A stretch of 42,274 nt of DNA from Defluviitaleaceae bacterium (GTDB lineage Bacteria > Bacillota > Clostridia > Lachnospirales > WQUN01): the NCBI GenBank assembly GCA_009781765.1, contig WQVC01000014.1, positions 1 through 42,274 on the forward strand, written 5' to 3'. Every line of letters starts with the position of its first letter. The first letter of the stretch is position 1. The notes under the pieces were generated by a model. That model had not been told where the DNA came from. It did no database searches and worked only from the letters and a program-made list of their open reading frames with translations. Of this stretch, positions 10,001 to 15,303 are shown piece after piece. The position numbers were made by a program, and so were the translations under genes.

Positions 10001-10900
10001 TTGAATCCGAATGCCGTTGGCAGCCGCTACGGGGCTTATGACGTAGCCGGAACGCGCCCAACCTGCCGTTGCTACATCATGCGCGGCAAACGGGAAGCCG
10101 GCTGTATGGAACATGAAGGCGTGGTTGTGCCAACCATCGTTATCCATTCCGTGGCTTTGAGCTTGACCGGGGTCGGTTATTTGCCACCCGCCGGGCTGTT
10201 CATTCAATATTACTTGGCTTCCGCCGGCCAACGTTTGAGTATCAACAACGATGGAGCCGTGGATAAATATTTGGTGCGTTTCTTCCAACAATGCGGGTGA
10301 GATGTCGAAACCGTTGTCATTCGCATTTCTGCCGGTAGAAAGGATGTGAGTCACTGCCGACGCGGGCGCAATCCCCACAAAGTTGCTGAGAAGGGGAAGT
10401 ATGTCGTCGAAAGTGAAGTCGGGTACGTAATCGTCGTCATAACCGTAGTCGTCGTCGTTAGCGTAGTCGTCGCCGTCCGGGTCGCCGTTAGCGTAGTCAT
10501 AACCGCTATCGTCGCCGTTAGCGTAGTCATAACCGCTATCGTCGCCGTTAGCATAGTCATAACCGCTATCGTCGCCGTTAGCATAGTCATAACCGCTATC
10601 GTCACCGTTAGCGTAGTCATAACCGCTATCGTCGCCGTTGGCATAGTCGTAACCGTTGCCATCGTTGCCGTTGGCATAGTCATAACCGCCGGCATCGCCG
10701 TTGGCATAACCATTTGCATCGGCATAGTCGCCGCCGCCGGCATCAACGATTGCATCATCGGAGCCGGGAGCATCATAGTTTGCAGAGGCGTAACCGTTGT
10801 CGTTTGCGTCGTCGTAGGCGAAGGCTGTTACGGGTATTACGGAAACCACCATAACCGCCGCAAGCAACCATGCCAAAATACGTTTGTTTCTTATTGACAT
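4058..10900 (-). CDS. Giant modular secreted protein with GH11 xylanase domain
   Basis: 2280 residues, probably extracellular and xylan-directed. In order: signal peptide 1-28 (ends AFA); acidic Asp/Tyr/Asn/Gly region about 29-170 with the decapeptide GYDYANGDDS repeated; several beta-sandwich, carbohydrate-binding-like modules (about 185-690); four Ig-like repeats of about 100 residues (702-1126), each with QWTA...W and VVTAVFPATA motifs; another beta module; GH11 domain about 1308-1565 with nucleophile E1410 (LIEWYIVDYW) and acid/base E1532 (LVENFAG); two more beta modules; Big2 Ig domain about 1939-2025; and a C-terminal pair of copper-amine-oxidase-N-like stalk repeats (GRTLLPVRFV, SRTMVPLRFI). 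GAGGAGA precedes the ATG. Domain assignments other than GH11, Big2 and stalk are by pattern only. No SLH or sortase motif was found, so the mode of surface attachment is unclear. Confidence 0.85.
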   Translation of the reverse strand: MSIRNKRILAWLLAAVMVVSVIPVTAFAYDDANDNGYASANYDAPGSDDAIVDAGGGDYADANGYANGDAGGYDYANGNDGNGYDYANGDDSGYDYANGDDSGYDYANGDDSGYDYANGDDSGYDYANGDDSGYDYANGDPDGDDYANDDDYGYDDDYVPDFTFDDILPLLSNFVGIAPASAVTHILSTGRNANDNGFDISPALLEETHQIFIHGSIVVDTQTLAGGSQVILNEQPGGWQITDPGQAQSHGMDNDGWHNHAFMFHTAGFPFAAHDVATAGWARSGYVISPVAAANGIRIQGNGPGMDTVDFRVYQIIILTDAGVPVFDLQAELATAANFGDLAPAVVGSGATPSVVLATPPSLEGAHSLIDRTGRDVQFSLAAATHPFTAVGTAALNVVTTTHVTANVSATGGNGIMIPASVFTGIQAGDVLMLRGRIVSDRLTGGRLALFQATGATADANIRASADLVSPFTITHTLTAADLDGMRLLPNRWGGAQTDFLFSIDDMIIYRPPVGPQEISFNLAGNTAFQALAANATTLAGGLNLTGASSVVHTATYGTHTDRNFIYVHGRGLNWHGLNVTGVQAGDTVRITGRRGANWIQDASLDGAINLSDGGTGATAIAGTPGSTFTIEGVATGTSFRIAVNAFAGPGTEATRAADLSFYIYSIIVGSNLDQDAVVVADTVNITATENFWPPAIPAIVPITETAITITAPVVNAVAATAAPTGGLTQWTAGTVTWYPGATGGTALAAGAAFTGGQIYRAEFTITPAAGFEHPTAYTVAGATSVARGTGANADVITVVFPATAAAPITALAIGVTVPAYNEPPSTTVTGDLGQWTASIAWFNDATNAPAGATFSAFTTYRAEITITPEPGWTLTGVAANAFTIVNAWTANAANSGVVTAEFTATLGVASVPVTLLAIDGITAPATGAAPVVTAPTGGGTQWTASAIQWFNDDTGLAAGATFTAGTVYRAVTTIATGTGVTLTGVANPGFTVAGATTVTRTGGEVTAVFPATAAAPVTAFAITGVTAPVTGAAPATAAAGGGVAPNVQWTAAIQWFPGATGGTALAAGATFSSDSVYRAVITITPAAGYTLDGVAANAFTVAGATATNAANAGVVTAVFPATAAGPSVIFCLTDLAAFQAMAEGDTFTTSAPLQGSGGAILTVRTYSGYNYIRVTNRPNDWDGVDVMFAGLMSATGVYDVRVTGRIAGNAPAGATLMLQSMPGFGWGTPVSVSTDGEFTITRTVNRATDMGGTPPALWDRFRITSNGAGTNMNFDIFSIEVAEQGGLPAVLPPPRPGATLVPPTGTVQTTNRRWRENGWDFELWFQDNIGSATMTTYPNGSFSGVWTNTFNVLFRAGRDFPGRGTRIADIGDMSVRYTVDEFTTNNGPSYLGLYGWARTATAGTDHLIEWYIVDYWRNWIVGGITDVAGVNRGQYVYRGSVTANGSTYDIFTAWREDMPSIEGTRTFLQIFSVRRGGRLTGPVTTPLARTIDVSAHFDAWNDIGLVTHAGTGTVADWSSNLVLHELTMLVENFAGAANSTGEGHVTALCVVYGNNWICTTGATRCAHCQNAGTGTGTPGDIIWELEVTPGLVSDLNDPAGGVFGGVQAAAPGSTQAGFATFGFDYAGGALLIRGRGESWNSLDIRLDDKGLTADGNYRITVVGNAPDGFQFSWPLSSAPWETGNVAGTVTGISMDFSLSDIPDTLGGGVSPPRIRLRTAPPSIGNMTITSIVIERLGAAGPPPLPPVVCTNPTDFDFQAWLAAHGEGLLNFADNSGRWPFWNTGNQNIRIVNAGNEWQMLVPGSGTGNATGYGTHGVLMRLTGANSLNVQQGYRIAAEGYIRGTMTAAHSGGPGVGFRPGVGGNTPGDNLVTVNLQVGGTDQPFQISHDITAADLGAAQTAHWSGFPTVQLVRQPSQLGLYLVLTDLVIFPICTCGPATVPVTGITVSPANASIRVGATTTLTATVAPANATNPAIQWHTNDYTVAIVSATGVVTGVSPGTATISVRTDEGGFYATTTVTVTAAPAGGGTTGRPPAGGGANRPSGGFIGWVTARPVQPPVRPDVPGDVPVVPPVDTTVNVEVRAGDYGVTIVTVSSAVSGPFVVTATLDSAAVEGFNLYRFVAFDVDGNILGGAINPLTGEFTFTAPVTGEFTIEYVETLNRLAVSIGSNVITDLADNLDLIIMDVEPAVIGGRTLLPVRFVAYALGAEVDWNDATHEVTLTTADRTLTFAIGAFTPGMDVPAQIIDSRTMVPLRFISEFFGAIVDWNDATRTAHIIVG
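10481..10650. repeat. 30-bp in-frame tandem repeat (decapeptide VNTR)
   Basis: Five full 30-bp units run from 10501 to 10650 with partial units on both sides. Units differ at one to three positions. They encode GYDYANGDDS in the N-terminal acidic region of the giant protein. Being in frame and nearly identical, the copy number is likely to vary between strains. Confidence 0.85.
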
Positions 10901-11060
10901 TGTTTGAATCTCCTCTCTTCTTCCTTGTTTTATGTTTCAATATGCCGAAACCGTGCATTCGCAAACTCATCGCCCTTCGGCGATTTTACCCCCCCCTTTA
11001 ACCGCGCTGCGCCCGAGCATCGGGCGTTTATCCTCCTTTCCGGTAAAAATGCGATTTTTG

Positions 11061-11084
11061 AAGCGGGGCTGCCGCGCATAACGG
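11061..11084. repeat. Short post-stop repeat, copy 1
   Basis: AAGCGGGGYTGYCGCGCATR followed by ACGG is found here and at 11697-11720. In both places it lies directly downstream of a TAA stop on the minus strand. The 185-base gap 10901-11085 otherwise shows only the leader of the giant gene. Confidence 0.5.
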
Positions 11085-11085
11085 T

Positions 11086-11286
11086 TTAGTGCCTGTTTAA
11101 AAGCGGTCGCTCGTGTTCCTCAAAAACAGAGAATATTTCACTATGCAAAATTGTATCAATTGTCACGGCAAATTCGTCGCTTTTCCTGAATATTTCCGCG
11201 ATATAAGCCACTCCGCTTTCCAAAACCTCGGAAATTAAAGCGATTTCGCCCGTGTTTAATTTTATTTTGTCGCCGTCTTTAACCAT
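11086..11286 (-). CDS. Small hypothetical protein (66 aa)
   Basis: Not recognised with certainty. The 66-residue protein begins VKDGDKIKLNTGEIALISEV, which looks like a small SH3-like beta barrel, and ends in an acidic/basic tail. TAGGAGAGCTGAAT precedes the ATG, almost the same ribosome binding region as the RelB-like antitoxin at 3729. It lies downstream of a DUF6883-like remnant; small proteins of this sort accompany DUF6883 genes in other Bacillota (recollection, not verified). Confidence 0.55.
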   Translation of the reverse strand: MVKDGDKIKLNTGEIALISEVLESGVAYIAEIFRKSDEFAVTIDTILHSEIFSVFEEHERPLLNRH

Positions 11287-11343
11287 ATTCAGCTCTCCTA
11301 TTTATCAACGTAAACAGACGTTAAGCGCATTTCTCCTGTTGCC

Positions 11344-11418
11344 TTAATTTAAGGCATAGAGCGTAAATTTTTCTATAGGTATAACGGCGTTGTCGGCTTT
11401 CGGCAGAAGATTTTTCAT
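11344..11418 (-). pseudogene. Remnant of a DUF6883-like gene (24 codons)
   Basis: An ATG-to-TAA frame of 24 residues starting MKNLLPKADNAVIPIEKF resembles the N-terminus of DUF6883 proteins, which normally continue for about 80 more residues. Here a TAA follows ...TLYALN at a perfect palindrome (TGCCTTAATTTAAGGCA, 11340-11356). The body of the gene appears deleted, with 18 bp to the upstream gene and 57 bp to the downstream one. The family match is from memory of the motif and is moderate. Confidence 0.45.
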
Positions 11419-11437
11419 GTTGTAATCAGCCACTATA

Positions 11438-11659
11438 CTATCCCACCGCTTTAATTTCTTCAATTCTGTCCGGCACAGTGATTACTAATTTAATATCAGC
11501 TTTATGCCCGTGTTCCGTTTCGGCAATGTCTTGTACGGCTATTTTCACCCGTACAACCAGCGCGTCAAAAGAGCCTTCCTCAAGTGTAATTTTCAGTTCC
11601 TCACAGCTTGCAATCCACATTTTATCGATATATTCAAAAACTGTTTTGAATTGTTTCAT
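11438..11659 (-). CDS. Small hypothetical protein (73 aa)
   Basis: Not recognised. The start at 11659 is preferred because GGAGG lies 7 bases upstream; an ATG two codons earlier (11665) sits too close to it. The protein MKQFKTVFEYIDKMW... ends in a beta-rich, VKIAVQDIAETEHGHKAD-containing half, without a signal peptide or membrane segment. It sits 18 bp upstream of the DUF6883-like remnant and may have been its partner. Function unknown. Confidence 0.5.
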   Translation of the reverse strand: MKQFKTVFEYIDKMWIASCEELKITLEEGSFDALVVRVKIAVQDIAETEHGHKADIKLVITVPDRIEEIKAVG

Positions 11660-11696
11660 ATTCATGCCTCCCTCTGAAACTATACAACACGCCCTA

Positions 11697-11720
11697 AAGC
11701 GGGGTTGTCGCGCATGACGG
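11697..11720. repeat. Short post-stop repeat, copy 2
   Basis: Second copy of the 24-bp repeat at 11061-11084, four mismatches or fewer, again just after a TAA stop (of the antitoxin gene at 11726). The two copies bracket the 11086-11659 gene group. Confidence 0.5.
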
Positions 11721-11725
11721 GTTTG

Positions 11726-11932
11726 TTACTCAACTTCACGTAATTCTTTAGCCCAATCCGACAAACCGTTTCGCATAATAAGCTCAGGCGTTACGTTATT
11801 TATTTTTGCATATTCACAAAAAGTCGCCCAATCATCCTTTGTGACGGAAATTTCCACCTTTGTCATCAACTTGTTAAAATGAGGATTCTTAACAGAACGC
11901 TCAAAATCTTTTTCGGTCAACTCTCTAATCAA
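11726..11932 (-). CDS. Antitoxin of the BrnT-type pair
   Basis: A 68-residue protein in the antitoxin position right after brnT. The start is TTG, sharing TTGA with the toxin stop, with AGAGG nine bases upstream. It is not a textbook BrnA: it is short, and the C-terminal helix region (ITKDDWATF...VTPELIMRNGLSDW) resembles a compact ribbon-helix-helix or CopG-like unit. Assignment rests mainly on operon position and size. Confidence 0.6.
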   Translation of the reverse strand: MIRELTEKDFERSVKNPHFNKLMTKVEISVTKDDWATFCEYAKINNVTPELIMRNGLSDWAKELREVE

Positions 11933-12216
11933 TTGCCATACCTCTTTTCATAAAGCGCGGCTTCGTTCTTTGTTGCACGCCTTGCGGAAATTATTCGGAT
12001 TATGTCTCCGCTGTTTCTGTAGCAGTGGCACACCGTAAGTTCCCTTGTTTTGCTGCTTATTCCAATGATTATATATCTGTCCTCGACCTCGGAATGTTCC
12101 TCATCGAACATTTCGAGAGCCATTTCATCTTGAAATACTGTTTCAGCTTCCTTGAAGTCTACACCGTGCTTTTTTATATTGCTTTTGTTTTTATCGGGAT
12201 TCCAATCAAATCTCAC
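11929..12216 (-). CDS. brnT: BrnT-family toxin
   Basis: BrnT proteins are RelE-fold ribonucleases of type II toxin-antitoxin pairs. The 95-residue protein shows the family opening FDWNPDKNKSNIKKHGVDF, then EAETVFQDE, the central RYIIIGIS strand and the C-terminal IRIISARRATKNE signature. GTG at 12216 is chosen as start because GGAGGGAG lies seven bases upstream and the protein then has the usual length; the frame remains open to 12258. It lies upstream of its antitoxin, the order typical for BrnTA. Confidence 0.85.
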   Translation of the reverse strand: MRFDWNPDKNKSNIKKHGVDFKEAETVFQDEMALEMFDEEHSEVEDRYIIIGISSKTRELTVCHCYRNSGDIIRIISARRATKNEAALYEKRYGN

Positions 12217-12420
12217 TATATCTCCCTCCGACACTTGACAGCAAAAATATGTTCGCATATAATATGTGCAAGTCGGAGCAAAAGCTCGCTATCGTGTGCC
12301 GCATATTATACGCGCGGCGGCGCATGGGGCAACTGCTTTCGATAGGTTCAAAAAATATGCGATTCCCTTGTCAGCTGACGTGTTTTTTGAACATCCCGGA
12401 AACGAATAAAATGAAATTTT

Positions 12421-12472
12421 GCGTCAACAAAAGGCGGTATGGCCGTATACCGTTCTGTTGACGCATTTTTTT
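12421..12472. terminator. Long-stem terminator-like hairpin
   Basis: Outer arms GCGTCAACA / TGTTGACGC plus inner arms around GCGGTAT...GTATACCG, followed by seven Ts on the plus strand. It lies about 100 bp downstream of the small-gene pair (minus strand). The 12217-12566 gap otherwise holds the brnT leader and a family F repeat. Confidence 0.55.
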
Positions 12473-12524
12473 ATTACGCAGGAAACTGCATCCGGCAAAG
12501 GCACATGAAACGCGCTCGCACCCT

Positions 12525-12566
12525 TCGAAGGAATGTGTCGATGCCGGCATGTTCCTTCGGTATCCG
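12525..12566 (-). repeat. Family F post-stop hairpin repeat, copy 3
   Basis: Begins immediately after the TAG stop at 12567 on the minus strand: CGGATACCGAAGGAACATG ... TTCCTTCGAAGG. Arms CGAAGGAA/TTCCTTCG pair perfectly, so this copy is a strong hairpin. Confidence 0.6.
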
Positions 12567-12749
12567 CTATTTTAATTGCGCAATTTTTTTATCTACCCAA
12601 GCCACGTCTTCTTGCTCCATTATTGCCTCGGTTTCAAGAATCATATCTTCAAGTTCGGCAATTTCTTTGTCGGGATTACGTTTTTTCAACTTTTTGAGGT
12701 CGTAAAGTTTTTTGTTGAGTATAATTTTCAATTCCGTATTGGTTGCCAA
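12567..12749 (-). CDS. Small charged helical protein (60 aa), tandem paralogue 1
   Basis: Unrecognised. A highly charged, probably all-helical 60-residue protein with KKLKKRNPDKEIAELED and MEQEDVAWVDKKIAQL. TTG at 12749 is preferred over GTG at 12758, because AAAGGGGTGA lies in the same position relative to TTG as in the paralogue upstream. The gene at 12771 encodes a clear relative, so the two arose by tandem duplication. No membrane segment or catalytic motif. Confidence 0.6.
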   Translation of the reverse strand: MATNTELKIILNKKLYDLKKLKKRNPDKEIAELEDMILETEAIMEQEDVAWVDKKIAQLK

Positions 12750-12770
12750 GTTTTTCACCCCTTTACACGC

Positions 12771-12959
12771 CTAAACGGATAATTCTGTGATTTTTTCCTT
12801 CACAAGAGCAACGTCTTCTTGTTCCATTTTTGCTTCCATCTCAACAATATCATCATCAAGCCCAACGATTGTTATGCCCGCATTACGCTTTTTAAGGCGG
12901 TGCAAGGTAAACAGCTTATCCTTTTGGGCTACCCGTATTTCCAAATTTGTTTGTGCCAA
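12771..12959 (-). CDS. Small charged helical protein (62 aa), tandem paralogue 2
   Basis: Paralogue of the downstream gene: shared LxxLKKRN core and MEQEDVAxVxxKIxxL C-terminus. The TTG start is chosen because AAAGGAAGTGA lies seven bases upstream; the open frame reaches 13067 but the extra part has no similarity to the paralogue. A coiled-coil adaptor or phage-like small protein is possible; function unknown. Confidence 0.6.
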   Translation of the reverse strand: MAQTNLEIRVAQKDKLFTLHRLKKRNAGITIVGLDDDIVEMEAKMEQEDVALVKEKITELSV

Positions 12960-13040
12960 GGTGTCACTTCCTTTACATATATCCGATGCGCAAAACCGGT
13001 GTGTAATAAAAAGTGCGCCGAGCCGCAAAACCGTAGCGAC

Positions 13041-13078
13041 CGTCGCAGAATATGTCGAAAATGACATATTCTGCGACG
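13041..13078. other. Perfect 16-bp inverted repeat downstream of the flagellar genes
   Basis: Arms CGTCGCAGAATATGTC / GACATATTCTGCGACG separated by six bases. It lies 47 bp beyond the rod-binding gene stop and 82 bp upstream of the TTG start at 12959. It lacks a clear T run, so a terminator, an mRNA-end stabiliser or an operator are all possible. Confidence 0.6.
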
Positions 13079-13124
13079 ACCTATGACGCGCGTGGCGCGT
13101 TTCGGTGTTTAACGTATCAGCGCA

Positions 13125-13523
13125 CTACCTGAGAGTGCTGTTGAATTGTTGGGTCATTTGGGCGTAAAGCATGTCAGCAAGACCAAAGCCGCCTTGTGCG
13201 GCTGCCTTGTCGGCAATTGTTTCGTCAAGCATTTCGGTAAAAATGCGGTCGGCGTTTCCGCGAGGAACAAAGCCGTCTTCGTCAAAATTTACGCTGCGCA
13301 TGTTGCGAAACATCAAATTTAAAAAGTATGCCTCAAACATTTCTGCTGCTTGGCGAATTTGGGCGCGCTCCTGCGCTTCGATAGCCTCGGTCAAGGCTTC
13401 GCCGCTTTCCCAAAAACGCTCAAGTACATGTTGAAACTGCGCAAACTCATTTTCGCGGCTTTGTACTTGCATTATTGCCGCGCGGGATTCAACCGATGAG
13501 GAAAGCAGTCCTCCGATTTCCAT
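13125..13523 (-). CDS. flgJ: FlgJ-like rod-binding protein
   Basis: 132-residue homologue of the N-terminal rod-binding domain of FlgJ, with the hallmark helix AAEMFEAYFLNLMFRNMR at about 59-76. FlgJ acts in the periplasm or cell-wall space as a cap for assembling the flagellar rod. The muramidase half of proteobacterial FlgJ is absent, as usual in Bacillota. It follows the flhP-like gene by 14 bp and is the last gene of the mbl-flhO-flhP cluster. Confidence 0.82.
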   Translation of the reverse strand: MEIGGLLSSSVESRAAIMQVQSRENEFAQFQHVLERFWESGEALTEAIEAQERAQIRQAAEMFEAYFLNLMFRNMRSVNFDEDGFVPRGNADRIFTEMLDETIADKAAAQGGFGLADMLYAQMTQQFNSTLR

Positions 13524-13537
13524 ATGTCAGCCCTCCG

Positions 13538-14371
13538 TTATCTTACAAGCTGAGTGGCGGTTTGCAGCATCTCATTAGATGTTGTAATTCCGCGTGAATT
13601 TGTGTCAAAGGCGCGTTGCGCGGTAATAAGCCCAATCATTTCTTCCGCAATCGACACGTTCGACATCTCTAAATAATTCTGAACCAAGCGGCTTACGCGA
13701 CCGGTTTCGCCGTCAGCTTCCGAAAGCGGTGCGCCGGATGCAATTGTTTCCATAAGCAGGTTGTTTCCGATTGCTTCAAGCCCGTTTGTGTTCGGGAATT
13801 GAACTACGCGAAGTTGGAAGCCCAAGTCCTGAAAACCTGCGTCTTCTTCCGGACCGCCGGCAGATGCGAAAATCATGCCTTCCAGCGTGATAATCAGGTC
13901 GTTCATTGTGAGGTCGTCGGTGATGGTAATGACGTCGCCGTCAACGCTCATAACGGGAAAGCCGTTTGAAGTGGCAAGAATCAGCTCGCCGTCGCCAACG
14001 GGCATCAGGTGAAACGAGCCGTCGCGGGTGAAGCGGTACTCGTCAAAATCCATGCGAACCTCAAAGAAGCCGGGCCCTTCGATTGCAACGTCGAGCGGGC
14101 GACCCGTCATTTGAAGCGAGCCTTGCGTAAAAATTCGCGTTGTCGCTGCGGGGCGAACGCCGTGCCCGACTTGCAGGTTTACCGGGCGACCGGTCATGTT
14201 TACGGGGTCTAAATCCGCGCGTTGCATGGTTTCGTAAAGCAAGGTTTGAAACTCCAAACGCTCGCGTTTGAAACCCGTTGTGTTTACGTTTGCAATGTTA
14301 TTTGTAACCGTGTCAATTTTCAGCATTTGTGCCGTCATACCGGATGCTGATGTCCAAAGTGAACGCATCAT
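13538..14371 (-). CDS. flgG: Flagellar basal-body rod protein FlgG (FlhP-like)
   Basis: Distal rod protein of the flagellum, 277 residues, exported by the flagellar secretion system. N-terminal MRSLWTSASGM and NNIANVNTTGFK, central FTQGSLQMTGRPLDVAIEGPG and C-terminal EMSNVSIAEEMIGLITAQRAFDTN are all standard for FlgG/FlgF. Synteny mbl-flhO-flhP, as in Bacillus subtilis, makes FlhP the closest name. The start has GGAAGTGG upstream. Confidence 0.88.
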   Translation of the reverse strand: MMRSLWTSASGMTAQMLKIDTVTNNIANVNTTGFKRERLEFQTLLYETMQRADLDPVNMTGRPVNLQVGHGVRPAATTRIFTQGSLQMTGRPLDVAIEGPGFFEVRMDFDEYRFTRDGSFHLMPVGDGELILATSNGFPVMSVDGDVITITDDLTMNDLIITLEGMIFASAGGPEEDAGFQDLGFQLRVVQFPNTNGLEAIGNNLLMETIASGAPLSEADGETGRVSRLVQNYLEMSNVSIAEEMIGLITAQRAFDTNSRGITTSNEMLQTATQLVR

Positions 14372-14407
14372 TTTAAGCCACTTCCTTCAATTTTAGTTGG
14401 TTGAAAT

Positions 14408-15175
14408 TTAGTTCCGTCTTGCAATATCGTTTACGGCGCGTTGGAGCGTTTGGTCCTGAACCGTTATCATTCGGGCGTTTGTGTCGTATGCGCGCTGATT
14501 TGTTATCATTTGCACCATTTCCTGCACGATGTTTACGTTTGACATTTCGAGATACCCCTGCAAAACTCTGCCCTCGAAGGGAATTTCCGTGCCGGCGGTG
14601 TGGTCGGATACGCGGAAGAAATTGTCCTGCATTTTGCGTAAACTGTGCAAGCCGTCGCGGTTGAAATTTGCGAAGCGTAATGTATCGATAAATTCTCCGT
14701 TTACATAAACGCGCCCTTGGTCGTTGATGGTTATGTAGCCGTCGGGGAGCGAAATGTTACCGTTTTGCCCTTGCAGAAGAGCACCGCTTTGCGTTGCCAA
14801 CATGCCGTTGGCGATTGAAAACGTGCCGTCGCGCGTGAAAAGCTCTTCGCCGTCAAGATTAACAACAAAGAAGCCCTGCCCGGCAATTGCTAAATCAAGC
14901 GTGTTGCCGGTTTCCTGAAACGCGCCCTGCGTAAACGCCGTAAATACGTCGTCCACAAACACACCGGGATTCACATGCCCAATCGGCAAACTGTGAAACA
15001 TTCTCATGCCGGGGTCGTTTAACCGCGACATTAAAACGTCGGAAAATTCGTGCGAAACAACGTGGTCGCGTTTGTACGCGGTTGTGTTCACGTTTGACAT
15101 ATTTTGCGTTACAACATCCATCCGCTGCATGTTGGTAATCATACCCATTGCGGACGAGTAAAGACCTCTGAGCAT
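14408..15175 (-). CDS. flgF: Flagellar basal-body rod protein FlgF/FlgG (FlhO-like)
   Basis: A 255-residue rod protein paralogous to the next gene. Motifs: MLRGLYSSAMGM start, TQNMSNVNTTAYKRD, FTQGAFQETGNTLDLAIAGQG, and YLEMSNVNIVQEMVQMITNQ followed by RAYDTN. ATG at 15175 is chosen because GGGGGGAAG lies immediately upstream; a TTG five codons earlier overlaps that site. Lying second after mbl, it corresponds to FlhO of the B. subtilis cluster. Confidence 0.87.
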   Translation of the reverse strand: MLRGLYSSAMGMITNMQRMDVVTQNMSNVNTTAYKRDHVVSHEFSDVLMSRLNDPGMRMFHSLPIGHVNPGVFVDDVFTAFTQGAFQETGNTLDLAIAGQGFFVVNLDGEELFTRDGTFSIANGMLATQSGALLQGQNGNISLPDGYITINDQGRVYVNGEFIDTLRFANFNRDGLHSLRKMQDNFFRVSDHTAGTEIPFEGRVLQGYLEMSNVNIVQEMVQMITNQRAYDTNARMITVQDQTLQRAVNDIARRN

Positions 15176-15240
15176 TGTTCTTCCCCCCAAGGAAAATTTT
15201 TTGACTCGCTGATTTTTTTGACGCTCCGAGACACGATATA

Positions 15241-15303
15241 CGGCTTCGAGAGAACGCGCCGCCCCTTACATGTGTCTCCGGCGTTCAAAGCGCACTTGGC
15301 GCA
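15241..15303 (-). repeat. Family F post-stop repeat, copy 4
   Basis: Begins directly after the TAG stop of mbl on the minus strand with TGCGCCAAGTGCGC, then CGCCGGAGACACATG and CTCTCGAAGCC. It therefore lies between mbl and the flhO-like gene, within the presumed transcript. Confidence 0.6.

Noticed and set aside
10481-10650. CRISPR-like periodicity
   Set aside because: Units are contiguous 30-bp repeats without unique spacers and are in frame in a coding region.
10346-10897. Val/Ile-repeat open frame on the plus strand opposite the decapeptide repeat
   Set aside because: Antisense of the 30-bp tandem repeat; the minus strand has the signal peptide, ribosome binding site and downstream domains.
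4058-10900. Search for SLH, dockerin, cohesin or LPXTG motifs in the giant protein
   Set aside because: None found; only stalk-type repeats occur at the C-terminus, so cellulosome or sortase attachment is not supported.
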